DNA from: DASSHC01 sp035693105
Lineage (GTDB): Bacteria > Chloroflexota > Chloroflexia > Thermomicrobiales > Thermomicrobiaceae
Length of the DNA stretch: 15,524 nt
Direction of reading: 5' to 3'
Assembly (NCBI GenBank): GCA_035693105.1
Contig: DASSHC010000129.1
Span: 1-15,524 of the forward strand
In this document: piece by piece, positions 1 through 7,188 of the stretch
Layout of the letters: every line of letters begins with the position of its first letter
Position numbering within the stretch: position 1 is the first letter of the stretch
Translations under genes and position numbers: made by a program
Notes under the pieces: generated by a model
What the model saw: only the letters and a program-made list of their open reading frames with translations
Databases searched by the model: none
Told to the model about the DNA's origin: nothing

Positions 1-34
1 TCGGAAGGCAGCAACCCCACCAACAAACCCGTCC

Positions 35-406
35 TCACGCTTCCAGCGCCGCCAGGAAGCCGTTGGGATCCTCCAGGCTGACATAGACATTCCGCACGCG
101 GATGGGGATGCCGAGCAACCGGCGGCGCTGGGGCTGGCGCAGGTGCAGGTGGACGACGCCGTCCATGGAGCCGATGAGCCCCAGCGTTCCGCCGAGGCCG
201 ACCCGCCAGCCGATACCGCCGAGCCAGGGCCAGGCGCCGCGCTCGGCCTGCTCGATGTTGTCGCGCGGGATCTCCAGGTGATAGGAGCCGAACTGCGCCA
301 CGACCTTGTCCGGCTCGACATCGACCCAGGAGTGACCCGCCGTGGCGCCGAAGAGCGCCAGCAGCGGGCGCCAGATCGGCGCGCGGCGGATCGCGAAGCG
401 CGGCAT
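35..406 (-). CDS. Small PH-like hypothetical protein
   Basis: A 123-residue protein of unknown function. After a short basic N-terminus it has alternating hydrophobic strands, such as VVAQFGSYHLEIP near residues 35-47 and VYVSLEDP near 107-114, and a Trp/Gly-rich centre at 59-80. The pattern resembles small PH-like beta-barrel proteins in which an FGxxxLxIP strand is followed by an 'IEQAE' segment. That resemblance is by eye only. I see no signal peptide or clear membrane helix. The ATG at 406 was chosen over the longer open frame because GGGAGGGAGG lies just upstream and because the upstream part of that frame overlaps the DUF309 gene. It is the last gene of a leftward operon, 14 bases after the DUF309 stop. 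The CDS call is fairly secure; the function is unknown. Confidence 0.72.
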   Translation of the reverse strand: MPRFAIRRAPIWRPLLALFGATAGHSWVDVEPDKVVAQFGSYHLEIPRDNIEQAERGAWPWLGGIGWRVGLGGTLGLIGSMDGVVHLHLRQPQRRRLLGIPIRVRNVYVSLEDPNGFLAALEA

Positions 407-420
407 CGGCCCTCCCTCCC

Positions 421-822
421 CTACTCCTCGCCGGCAGCTGCTGCCTCGACCGCGATCAGCGGCACGCGCGCCCAGTCGAACTCCTCGACCCGCTCCGGGC
501 CGAGGGCCCGGATGCGCTCCAGGCAGCCGCGCGAGGCGGCCAGCAGCGCGGCGGTGTCGACGCCCTGGCAGCGCGGCTGGAAGCGCGCCAGCTTGTCGGT
601 GCCGGCGGTCAGCAGCTTGACCGCGCCACGCCAGTTGCCGCGCCGCAGGTGATGCAGCGCCACCCCGATCTGGATGATCCCCTGGTAGAGCGCGCGCACC
701 GGCGCCGGCTCCGCGCGCCAGAGGTCCTCCAGCACCTCGTGGCACTCGAAGAACTCGCCCTGGTTGAAGAGCGCGATCCCCTCCAGCAGGGCCGCCGGCG
801 GCGCGCCGTGGCAATCGCTCAT
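421..822 (-). CDS. DUF309 domain protein
   Basis: A 133-residue all-helical protein of the DUF309 family. The family hallmark is visible near residues 18-36 as FNQGEFFECHEVLEDLWR. It is followed by a second helix (about 42-63) with the typical YQGIIQIGVALHHLRRGN pattern. Conserved His, Glu and Asp residues in these helices suggest a metal or small-ligand site, but the family's biochemical role is not established. The length is normal for the family. It lies 16 bases downstream of the S41 protease gene and 14 bases upstream of the PH-like gene on the same strand, so the three are probably co-transcribed. A GGAG-containing purine stretch precedes the ATG. There is no signal peptide; a cytoplasmic location is inferred. 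Confidence 0.9.
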   Translation of the reverse strand: MSDCHGAPPAALLEGIALFNQGEFFECHEVLEDLWRAEPAPVRALYQGIIQIGVALHHLRRGNWRGAVKLLTAGTDKLARFQPRCQGVDTAALLAASRGCLERIRALGPERVEEFDWARVPLIAVEAAAAGEE

Positions 823-838
823 CGCTCCGCTCGCGCTC

Positions 839-2170
839 CTAGCGATCGCACACGTGGCAGCTCCCGCTCATGTCAGCGGTCACCGGCTCGCCCTTGAGCA
901 CGTTCACGGCCGCTTCGAGCTGGTCGTCATCCGGAATGTGCGTCAGCGTCTGGCCCGAGGGGAGCGGCGTGAAGGGCGTCTGGCCATTGGGGAGCGCCAC
1001 CGTCACGTCGGGTGTGATGCCGTTGTCGCGGATCAGCTTCCCATCGGGCGTCAGCCACAGCTCCGTGCCGAGCAGGACCGCACCGCCGTTGCTCAGGTCG
1101 AACTGATTCAGCACCGTGCCGGTGCCGAAGGTCTTGACGCCGACGATCTCGGCGCGGCCGTCATCCTTCAGCGCGCCGGAGACGATCTCCGAGGCCGAGG
1201 CGGTACCGTTGTTGACCAGCACCACCACCGGCAAGGTGGTGCGCGTGGCGCTGTCCTCGGCGCGCTGCACGTCCTTCTCGCCGCCGCGCGTCTCGCTGAT
1301 GTAGACCGGCGCGCCTTGCGGCAGGAACGCGGACGCCACACCCATCGCCTCACTGACCAGCCCCCCAGGGTCGTCGCGCAGGTCGAAGATGATCCCGGTG
1401 GCGCCGGCCTGCTGCACGTCCTGGATCGCCTGGGTCAGGTCCTTGGTCGCACCGTCGGAGAACTCGTTGAGCCGGATGAGTCCGATCTGGCCGGGGAGCA
1501 TGGCCCAGGTGACCGGGTTGACCTTGATCTTGGAGCGGGTCAGGGCCACGGTGTAGTCCTGGTTGGTGCTGGGCCGGTGGAAGGTGAGCTGCACCGTGCT
1601 CCCCTCCGGACCACGCACCTTATCGGAGACCTGGCTCAACGTCAGCCCGCCAATCCCCTGGCCATCGATCTTGGTCAGGATGTCGTTCGCCTGCACCCCC
1701 GCCTTGAAGGCGGGCGAGTCGGCGATCGGCGCCACCACCACCACCTGGTCGTTCTCCTGCTGGATCTGAATGCCGACCCCCACGAAGCTGCCGGAGAGCG
1801 ACTCCTGGTGCGCCTTGAGATCGTCGGGGCTGAGATAGCGCGTGTGACCGGTATCGCCCAGCGCGTCGAGCATGCCGCTGATCGCGCCATTGATCAGCTT
1901 GGGGTCGTTGATGGCGCTGGTATCGACGTACTTCTCGTGGACCAGCGACCAAGCTTCTTCGAAGGCGCTGGGCACACTGCTGGCGCTGGCCGTGTTGGTC
2001 GGCTGGAGCAGCAGCTCGTCGACCACCAGCCCGACGCCGGTGCCGGCGCCGAAGATGACCAGCGCCGCCGCCACGATCAGCAGCACGCGCCAGGCTCCGC
2101 CGCCGCGCCGTGGGCGCGGTTGGGATTGGGGCTGCTCGGCGGGCTGGGGGGAGGGTATCGGTGATTCCAT
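839..2170 (-). CDS. S41 family C-terminal processing protease homologue with PDZ domain
   Basis: A 443-residue CtpA/Prc-like protein. A Pro/Gln-rich cytoplasmic tail (1-26) is followed by one membrane helix (about 28-50), an N-terminal helical domain (about 66-125), a PDZ domain (about 127-205) and the S41 core (about 225-395). Known S41 enzymes cleave C-termini of envelope proteins using a Ser-Lys dyad. The serine is present (S325 in GTASASEIVSGAL). The lysine normally found in the downstream TFGKG motif is Thr350 here (TFGTGTVLNQF), 25 residues after the serine as expected for the dyad. Lys346, four residues earlier, is the nearest lysine. The C-terminus carries CHVC at 438-441. A GAGGAG ribosome site precedes the ATG. 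It is the first gene of a leftward operon and divergent from HtrA. Family assignment is secure; activity is uncertain. Confidence 0.93.
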   Translation of the reverse strand: MESPIPSPQPAEQPQSQPRPRRGGGAWRVLLIVAAALVIFGAGTGVGLVVDELLLQPTNTASASSVPSAFEEAWSLVHEKYVDTSAINDPKLINGAISGMLDALGDTGHTRYLSPDDLKAHQESLSGSFVGVGIQIQQENDQVVVVAPIADSPAFKAGVQANDILTKIDGQGIGGLTLSQVSDKVRGPEGSTVQLTFHRPSTNQDYTVALTRSKIKVNPVTWAMLPGQIGLIRLNEFSDGATKDLTQAIQDVQQAGATGIIFDLRDDPGGLVSEAMGVASAFLPQGAPVYISETRGGEKDVQRAEDSATRTTLPVVVLVNNGTASASEIVSGALKDDGRAEIVGVKTFGTGTVLNQFDLSNGGAVLLGTELWLTPDGKLIRDNGITPDVTVALPNGQTPFTPLPSGQTLTHIPDDDQLEAAVNVLKGEPVTADMSGSCHVCDR

Positions 2171-2302
2171 AGCGCTCCTCAGAACCAGGCGGGGCGTGCC
2201 GCGCTGAGCCGACGTAGAATTTCGTTCAGTATACGTGGCACGCCGCCTTCACCGTTCACCGGCAGCGCGGCTCGATCGGTCTCCGGCGGAAGGACGAACC
2301 GG
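2171..2302. promoter_or_regulatory. Divergent promoter region with inverted repeat
   Basis: This 132-base spacer must hold the start signals for both the S41 operon (minus) and HtrA (plus). It has a perfect 8-base inverted repeat, GGCGTGCC at 2193-2200 and GGCACGCC at 2237-2244. An inner pair lies between them, ACGTA at 2212-2216 and TACGT at 2232-2236. The enclosed stretch is the least GC-rich part of the spacer. It holds -10-like hexamers: TAGAAT at 2215-2220 on the plus strand and TATACT (complement of 2228-2233) on the minus strand. I see no convincing TTGACA-like -35 for either. The inverted repeat could be an operator serving both directions; this is inference. Confidence 0.35.
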
Positions 2303-3403
2303 GTGAAGCGTCAGATCGCGTTCGACTCCGCGCTGGGCCTGATCGTGGCGGCCCTGGTGGCCGGGTTGATCGGCGGCGTGGCGCTGGGGACCGCCGCTGG
2401 CTCCTGGCTGGCTGGGCGGCCGGCCACGAGCGCGAACGGGCGCGGGCAGGCCATCGCGCTGACCCAGGATGGTAACGAGGCCGTCGCCCGGGTCAACCCG
2501 GCGGTCGTGACCGTCGATAACCTGCAGCGGGGCGACGCCGGCAGCGAGCAGGTGGCCGGCGTGGGCAGCGGCTTCATCATCGACGCCCAGGGCCACATCG
2601 TCACCAACCATCATGTTGTCGCCGGCGCCGACGCGCTGGCCGTCATCTTCAGCGACGGACGCAAAGTACCGGCCACGCTGGTCGGTTCCGATCAGTTCCA
2701 GGATGTGGCCGTGCTGACGATCAGCGGCGGCGTGCCGGCGGTGGCCGACTTCGGCGACTCCGACCAGCTCCAGCCGGGCCAGTTGGTGATCGCCATCGGC
2801 AGCGCGCTGGGTGAGTTCCGCAACACGGTCACTGAGGGCGTGGTCAGCGGCGGCGGGCGCAGCCTCGACACCGGCGACGGCTACCGGCTGGAGCATCTGG
2901 TGCAACACGACGCCCCGATCACCCCGGGCGACTCGGGTGGGCCGCTGATCGATTCCAGCGGCAAGGTGGTGGCGATGAACACCGCCGTCGTCACCGGCGG
3001 TCTGGCGCCGTCGAGCGACTCGAACCTCTCCTTCGCCATCGAGGCCAATACCGTACGCCGTCTCGCGGCGCAGCTCATCGCCACCGGGCACGTCGACCGG
3101 CCCTATCTCGGACTGGCCATACAGCCCGCCCGCCAGGCGGCGGCCTCGCCCGAGGACATGCACGACAGCGAGCCGATGCCGGTGGTGGTGGTTCAGGTCG
3201 ACCAGAACAGTCCGGCCCAGCGCGCCGGGCTGGCCGACGGCGATCAGATCACCGCGGTGGAGGGCACCAAACTCGACGAGCAGCATCAGTTTCTCAACCT
3301 CGTCTACGGCCACCAGCCGGGAGACACGCTCACGCTTCAGGTGCAGCACGACGGCAAGAACCGCAGCGTGGCGGTGACGCTGGACAAGCGGTCCGGCGCC
3401 TGA
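2303..3403 (+). CDS. HtrA/DegP-like S1C serine protease with PDZ domain
   Basis: A 366-residue membrane-anchored trypsin-like protease of the HtrA family, which degrades or senses misfolded envelope proteins. An N-terminal hydrophobic segment (about 9-38) serves as anchor or signal. The protease domain (about 55-260) has a complete triad: His104 in TNHHVV, Asp134 in QDVAVL and Ser211 in PGDSGGPL. One PDZ domain (about 266-362) follows, with the PYLGLAI entry strand and SPAQRAGLADGDQI. A single PDZ makes it DegS-like in layout. The GTG start has GGAAGGA 8 bases upstream. It diverges from another PDZ protease gene and lies just before an ECF sigma/anti-sigma pair, so a role in envelope stress is plausible but inferred. 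Confidence 0.95.
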   Translation: MKRQIAFDSALGLIVAALVAGLIGGVALGTAAGSWLAGRPATSANGRGQAIALTQDGNEAVARVNPAVVTVDNLQRGDAGSEQVAGVGSGFIIDAQGHIVTNHHVVAGADALAVIFSDGRKVPATLVGSDQFQDVAVLTISGGVPAVADFGDSDQLQPGQLVIAIGSALGEFRNTVTEGVVSGGGRSLDTGDGYRLEHLVQHDAPITPGDSGGPLIDSSGKVVAMNTAVVTGGLAPSSDSNLSFAIEANTVRRLAAQLIATGHVDRPYLGLAIQPARQAAASPEDMHDSEPMPVVVVQVDQNSPAQRAGLADGDQITAVEGTKLDEQHQFLNLVYGHQPGDTLTLQVQHDGKNRSVAVTLDKRSGA

Positions 3404-3410
3404 GCGGCGC

Positions 3411-3444
3411 TTGTCACAAAGCCCCGGAGCACGGTGTTGTATAG
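3411..3444 (+). promoter_or_regulatory. Candidate ECF-type promoter for the sigma/anti-sigma operon
   Basis: TTGTCACAAA at 3411-3420 is followed 16 bases later by TTGTATAG at 3437-3444, just after the HtrA stop and about 35 bases before the sigma start. The TGTCACA element resembles the -35 motif reported for some ECF sigma groups (for example ECF41, TGTCACA with a CGTC-type -10). The -10 match here is only partial, and the spacing is too long for a standard sigma-70 promoter. Autoregulation by the downstream ECF factor is the natural reading, but it is inference. Confidence 0.4.
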
Positions 3445-3478
3445 GTGAGCGCGGCCGGGCCGCGCGGGAAGGATGCCG

Positions 3479-4090
3479 ATGGCGACCGCCAAGACGCTGC
3501 TGGCCAGCTCGGACGCCGTGCCGGCCGACACGCGCCGCACGGAGTCGGCGGACGCGGAAGAAACGCGGTTCGAGGAGCGCTTCCGCCGCCACTACGCGAC
3601 GGTCTACGGCGTGCTGCTGCGGCTGACCGGCAATCCCGATGAGGCCGAGGACCTGGCGCAGGAGGTCTTCCTGCGTCTTCATCAGCACCAGGCCGAGCTG
3701 GACGACGAGCGCCTGGGCGCCTGGCTCTACCGGGTGGCGCTCAACACCGGCTTCAACGCCGTGCGCTCGCGCCGGCGCGCGCTGCAGCGCCTCTTGCGCT
3801 GGGCGCGCCTGGAACCGGCCCACCAGCACGGCCTGCCCGGCCCGGAGGAGGACGTGGTGGCGCGCGATGAGGCGCGGCGCGTGCGCCAGGCGCTGGCCGG
3901 TCTGCGCCAGCGCGACCAGGCGGTCCTGGTGCTGCGCTACTCCGGCGTCTCCTACGCCGAGATCGCGGAGGCGACCGGGATCAAGCCCGGCTCGGTCGGC
4001 ACCATTCTGACGCGGGCCGAACGCGCGCTCCGCGAGCGGTATACGGCCGTGACACCCGAGCCGGAAGAGGAGTCCGCGCATGATGCCTGA
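3479..4090 (+). CDS. ECF-family RNA polymerase sigma factor
   Basis: A 203-residue two-domain sigma-70 factor of the extracytoplasmic function class. Region 2 spans about residues 32-99 and contains the LTGNPDEAEDLAQEVFLRL core and the GAWLYRVALNTGFNAVRSRRR DNA-melting helices. A charged linker (about 100-132) joins it to region 4 (about 134-188), whose helix-turn-helix reads VSYAEIAEATGIKPGSVG. An ATG also exists at 3473, but GGAAGG at 3467-3472 abuts that codon and is 6 bases from the ATG at 3479, so the latter was chosen. There is no SnoaL-like C-terminal domain. The 3' end overlaps the anti-sigma gene by 11 bases, typical of a translationally coupled sigma/anti-sigma pair. The target regulon is not visible beyond the possible autoregulatory promoter. 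Confidence 0.95.
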   Translation: MATAKTLLASSDAVPADTRRTESADAEETRFEERFRRHYATVYGVLLRLTGNPDEAEDLAQEVFLRLHQHQAELDDERLGAWLYRVALNTGFNAVRSRRRALQRLLRWARLEPAHQHGLPGPEEDVVARDEARRVRQALAGLRQRDQAVLVLRYSGVSYAEIAEATGIKPGSVGTILTRAERALRERYTAVTPEPEEESAHDA

Positions 4091-5234
4091 GCAGCGCTGC
4101 CTGAGCGATGGTGAGCTGCGCGACCTGATCGAGCGGCCGGGCGCGCCGAACGCGCACCTGGAGCGCTGCCCCGCCTGCCGCGCTCGTCTGGAGCGCATCC
4201 GGGCCGACGCTGGCGCGGCGGCTGCGATCCTGACCCAGCCGCCGGCGGAGATCGATGTCGCGCGGGCCTACCACCGCTGGCGGCAGCGACAAGCGACGAG
4301 TTCACGTACCGCACCGACGATGAAGGGAGACCTGATGCACCGCTTCTCACGCACCCAGCGCGTGGGGCTGGCCGGCGCGCTGCTGGCCGCCATCATGGCC
4401 CTGGCGCTCGTCGCCACTCCGGTGACGACGCTGGCCGATAGCTTCCTCAATCAGTTCCGCATCCAGCACTTCACCGCCATCACCATTCCGATGGATCTGG
4501 TGCAGGGGCTGGGCGCGCAGGCCCAGGCGATGACCCCGGCGGATAAGGCCGCCATGGCCGGTGAGCTGCAGAATCTGGGCAGCTTCTCGACCACCTTCAA
4601 CATGCAGAGCGCCGCCAAGGCCGGCTCGCTGGCCGAGGCGCGGCAGCAGTTCAGCGGTCTGGATGTGCCCTCGTCGCTCTCCAGCTTCCAGGGTGACGCC
4701 GCCAACCCGTCCGCGATCTACCTGGGCAAGGCCGGCTCGGCCAGCTACGCGCTGAACGTGGCCGAGGCCGACAAGCTCCTGCAGAGCCTGAATATCGGCA
4801 CCCAGGGCCTGCCCAACCCGCAGACCAACCCGACCGTGACCTTCAAGCTCGACGTCAACCCATCGGCGGTGATGCTCTGGCAGCAGAACGGCAAGCACCT
4901 GGTCGTCGGCCAGACCGAGAGCCCGGTGCTCAACGTGCCCGACTCGGTCGACATGGATCAGCTCCGTGACGATCTCATGCAGTTCCCGCTGATCCCGGCC
5001 GATATCAAGGCCCAGCTCAACGGCGTCACCGATTGGAAGAACACGCTCATCGTGCCGGTGCCGCAGGGCGCCACGCACTCTGACGTGACGATCGGCAATG
5101 CCCAGGGGCTGTTGGTCCAGAGCGATCAGTTGTCCTTCGTGCTCTGGCAGGACCACGGCGTGCTGCACGTTGTGGCCACCGACAGCGGAGCCAACGTGGT
5201 CGATATCGCCAAGTCCCTCAAGCCCGCCGCGTAG
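4080..5234 (+). CDS. Membrane anti-sigma factor with ZAS-like zinc-finger motif
   Basis: A 384-residue protein inferred to hold the preceding ECF sigma factor inactive. The cytoplasmic N-terminus has the HxxxCxxC zinc-binding anti-sigma motif (His26, Cys30, Cys33 in HLERCPAC). After a basic linker there is one membrane helix (about 94-118), then an extracytoplasmic region of roughly 265 residues. That region is unusually long for a ZAS anti-sigma and matches no domain I recognise. It is rich in Ser, Gln, Asn and Ala and lacks cysteines. The start is the first of two adjacent ATGs, 7 bases after GGAAGAGGAG. It overlaps the sigma gene by 11 bases and ends before a strong hairpin. The outer region may sense a signal or be cut by a nearby protease such as HtrA; both are inference. 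Confidence 0.88.
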   Translation: MMPEQRCLSDGELRDLIERPGAPNAHLERCPACRARLERIRADAGAAAAILTQPPAEIDVARAYHRWRQRQATSSRTAPTMKGDLMHRFSRTQRVGLAGALLAAIMALALVATPVTTLADSFLNQFRIQHFTAITIPMDLVQGLGAQAQAMTPADKAAMAGELQNLGSFSTTFNMQSAAKAGSLAEARQQFSGLDVPSSLSSFQGDAANPSAIYLGKAGSASYALNVAEADKLLQSLNIGTQGLPNPQTNPTVTFKLDVNPSAVMLWQQNGKHLVVGQTESPVLNVPDSVDMDQLRDDLMQFPLIPADIKAQLNGVTDWKNTLIVPVPQGATHSDVTIGNAQGLLVQSDQLSFVLWQDHGVLHVVATDSGANVVDIAKSLKPAA

Positions 5235-5280
5235 GGGTGGCCGCGTGCGTTCCCCCGGCGCGGCTCGCCTCCACTCTCAC

Positions 5281-5313
5281 CGACGCGCCCTGGCCGACTG
5301 GCCGGGCGCGTCG
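5281..5313 (+). terminator. Strong GC hairpin after the anti-sigma gene
   Basis: CGACGCGCCC pairs with GGGCGCGTCG (10 bp), continued inward by GGCC/GGCC after a one-base bulge, with a GACT loop. It begins 46 bases after the anti-sigma stop. Only a short T-containing tail (CTATT) follows, so it lacks the classic U-tract. Its position and strength suggest termination between the sigma operon and the ABC exporter genes. Confidence 0.6.
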
Positions 5314-5333
5314 CTATTGGGCACACTTCAGCC

Positions 5334-6317
5334 ATGAATGCCTCTGAAGCGCTCCAGGCGCCCGTCGCCCCGCCGCAGGCCTCCGTCGCGCCTCCCCCCG
5401 CCGTCGAGACGCACGGGCTACGCAAGGTCTACGGCGCCAAGGTCGCCGTCGCCGACCTGACCATTCGGGTCGAGCCGGGCGAGATTTTCGGCTTCCTCGG
5501 CCCCAACGGCGCGGGGAAATCGACCTCGATCAAGATGCTGGTCGGCCTGGTGCACCCCAGCGCCGGCAGCGCCCGGCTGCTGGGCCGGCCGCTCGGCGAC
5601 CGCCAGGCGCGGGCGCGCATCGGCTACCTGCCGGAGCTCTTTCGCTTCCACGACTGGCTGAGCGGCGAGGAATTCCTCGACCTCCACGGCGAGCTCTACG
5701 GCATGTCCCGCACGGCCCGCCGGTCGCGCATCCCCGAGGTGCTGGCGCTGGTTGGGCTGAAGGAGGCCGGGCGCCAGCGGATTCGCACCTACTCGAAAGG
5801 GATGCAGCAGCGCGTCGGGCTGGCGCAGGCGCTGCTCAACGATCCCCGCCTGGTCTTCCTCGACGAGCCGACCTCGGCGCTCGATCCGCTTGGGCGGCGC
5901 GACGTGCGCGCCATCATCGGCCGGCTCAAGGCCGAGGGGGTGACCGTCTTCCTCAACTCGCACCTGCTGAGCGAGGTGGAGACCAGTTGCGACCGGGTGG
6001 CGATCATCAGCCAGGGCCGCGTGGCAGCCATCGGCGGCGTCGCCGAGCTGCTGCGCCAGGAATTGACGGTGGAGCTGCGGCTGGGCGGCCTCGATGCCGA
6101 GGCGCTGGCGGCGCTGCGCGAGCTGCTTCCGATCGAGCACGTCAGCACGGGCGAGCCGTCGCTGGTGCTGGTGCGCGCGGCGGATGAAGCGGCCATCGCG
6201 CGGGGTGTCGACCTGCTGGTGCGGCGCGGGGTGGCGGTCTACGGCGTGACGCCGGAGCGGCGCACGCTGGAGGAGGTCTTCCTCGACGTGGTGGCCGGTG
6301 CGGGAAGCGATTCGTGA
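5334..6317 (+). CDS. ABC transporter ATP-binding protein (ABC-2 exporter type)
   Basis: A 327-residue nucleotide-binding subunit. A Pro/Ala-rich tail of about 26 residues precedes the ABC domain. That domain has Walker A GPNGAGKST (56-64), the signature YSKGMQQR (153-160), Walker B LVFLDEP (173-179) followed by the TSALDP D-loop, and the switch histidine His210 in LNSHLLSE. The C-terminal 90 residues form the accessory domain common in ABC-2 type ATPases and end with the TLEEVFLDVV motif. It powers export through the permease encoded immediately downstream, with which it overlaps in GTGA. The substrate cannot be told from sequence. No ribosome site is seen before the ATG and there is no alternative start codon nearby in frame, so the transcript may be leaderless or nearly so. 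Confidence 0.95.
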   Translation: MNASEALQAPVAPPQASVAPPPAVETHGLRKVYGAKVAVADLTIRVEPGEIFGFLGPNGAGKSTSIKMLVGLVHPSAGSARLLGRPLGDRQARARIGYLPELFRFHDWLSGEEFLDLHGELYGMSRTARRSRIPEVLALVGLKEAGRQRIRTYSKGMQQRVGLAQALLNDPRLVFLDEPTSALDPLGRRDVRAIIGRLKAEGVTVFLNSHLLSEVETSCDRVAIISQGRVAAIGGVAELLRQELTVELRLGGLDAEALAALRELLPIEHVSTGEPSLVLVRAADEAAIARGVDLLVRRGVAVYGVTPERRTLEEVFLDVVAGAGSDS

Positions 6318-7177
6318 AGGCGCTGGTCATCGCCCGCCTGACCTTTCGCGAGGCCTTCCGCCGCAAGGTCATCTGGGGCGTGGCGCTCCTCAGCCTGATC
6401 TTCGTGGTCTTCTTCGCCTTCGGCTTTCACCTGATCATCCAGGACTTCGACCAGCAGGCAGCCCGGCAGGCCGCCGATCCCCGCGCCGGCGGGCCGTTCT
6501 TCACCCGCGATGTCCAGGCCAGCCTGATGGTGCTGCTCGGCCTCTACACCGTCAATTTCCTGGCCGGGATCATGACGATCTTCGCCTCCGTGGGCGCGAT
6601 CGCCGGTGAGGTCGAGTCGGGCACGTTGCACGCGATCGTGCCCAAGCCGCTCGGCCGCTGGGAGATCGTGCTCGGCAAATATCTCGGTCACGCGGCCATG
6701 ATCGCCATCTACATCAGCGTCATGGTGGGGGCGGTGGCGCTGATCGCGCGCGAGATGGCCGGGTATCACGTGCCCCAACTGACGCACGGACTGCTCCTGA
6801 TGATCCTGGTCGCGCTGATCCTGCTCAGCCTGACGATGCTCGGCAGCACTTTTCTCTCGACCGTCGCCAACGGCGTGGTCGTCTTCATGTTCTACGGCAT
6901 GGCCGCGACCGGCGGGCTCGTCGAGCAGGTGGGGACGTCGCTCAACAACGAGACGCTGACGCGCATCGGCGTGATCAGCAGCGTGCTGGTGCCGAGCGAC
7001 AGCATGTGGCGCTTGGCGAGCTACCTGACCCAGCCGCGGCTGGCCAACCTCTTCATCGGCCCCAATCCCTTCGGCACCAGCATCCCGCCGAGCCCCTTCG
7101 CCGTGCACTACGCCATGGGCTACTGCGCTGTCCTCTTCGTCGGCGCCGTCCTGGTCTTCCGCTACCGGGATCTGTGA
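6314..7177 (+). CDS. ABC-2 type transporter permease
   Basis: A 287-residue integral membrane protein, the channel partner of the ATPase just upstream. About six hydrophobic segments are visible, near residues 19-40, 71-97, 126-144, 158-178, 182-202 and 265-283. A large outside loop lies between the first two. The motif GEVESGTLHAIVPKPLGRWE (about 99-118), at the inner face after the second segment, is characteristic of ABC-2 permeases that couple to ABC ATPases through this loop. The GTG start lies within the ATPase stop (GTGA), implying translational coupling. The gene ends 11 bases before a long palindromic repeat that fills the gap to the convergent glycosyltransferase gene. Confidence 0.92.
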   Translation: MKALVIARLTFREAFRRKVIWGVALLSLIFVVFFAFGFHLIIQDFDQQAARQAADPRAGGPFFTRDVQASLMVLLGLYTVNFLAGIMTIFASVGAIAGEVESGTLHAIVPKPLGRWEIVLGKYLGHAAMIAIYISVMVGAVALIAREMAGYHVPQLTHGLLLMILVALILLSLTMLGSTFLSTVANGVVVFMFYGMAATGGLVEQVGTSLNNETLTRIGVISSVLVPSDSMWRLASYLTQPRLANLFIGPNPFGTSIPPSPFAVHYAMGYCAVLFVGAVLVFRYRDL

Positions 7178-7188
7178 GTACAGCGAGT

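Noticed and set aside
1..34. Possible terminator or gene edge at the left end
   Set aside because: The 34 bases before the first stop show no hairpin or coding signal that I can support.
764..2164. 466-codon open frame on the plus strand
   Set aside because: Antisense to the S41 protease gene; low-complexity His/Arg/Gly-rich translation with no recognisable domain.
2249..4198. 649-codon open frame on the minus strand
   Set aside because: It lies antisense to HtrA and the ECF sigma gene. Its Arg/His/Ala/Gly-rich translation is typical of the shadow of a GC-rich gene and matches no family, while the plus-strand genes have full catalytic and DNA-binding motifs.
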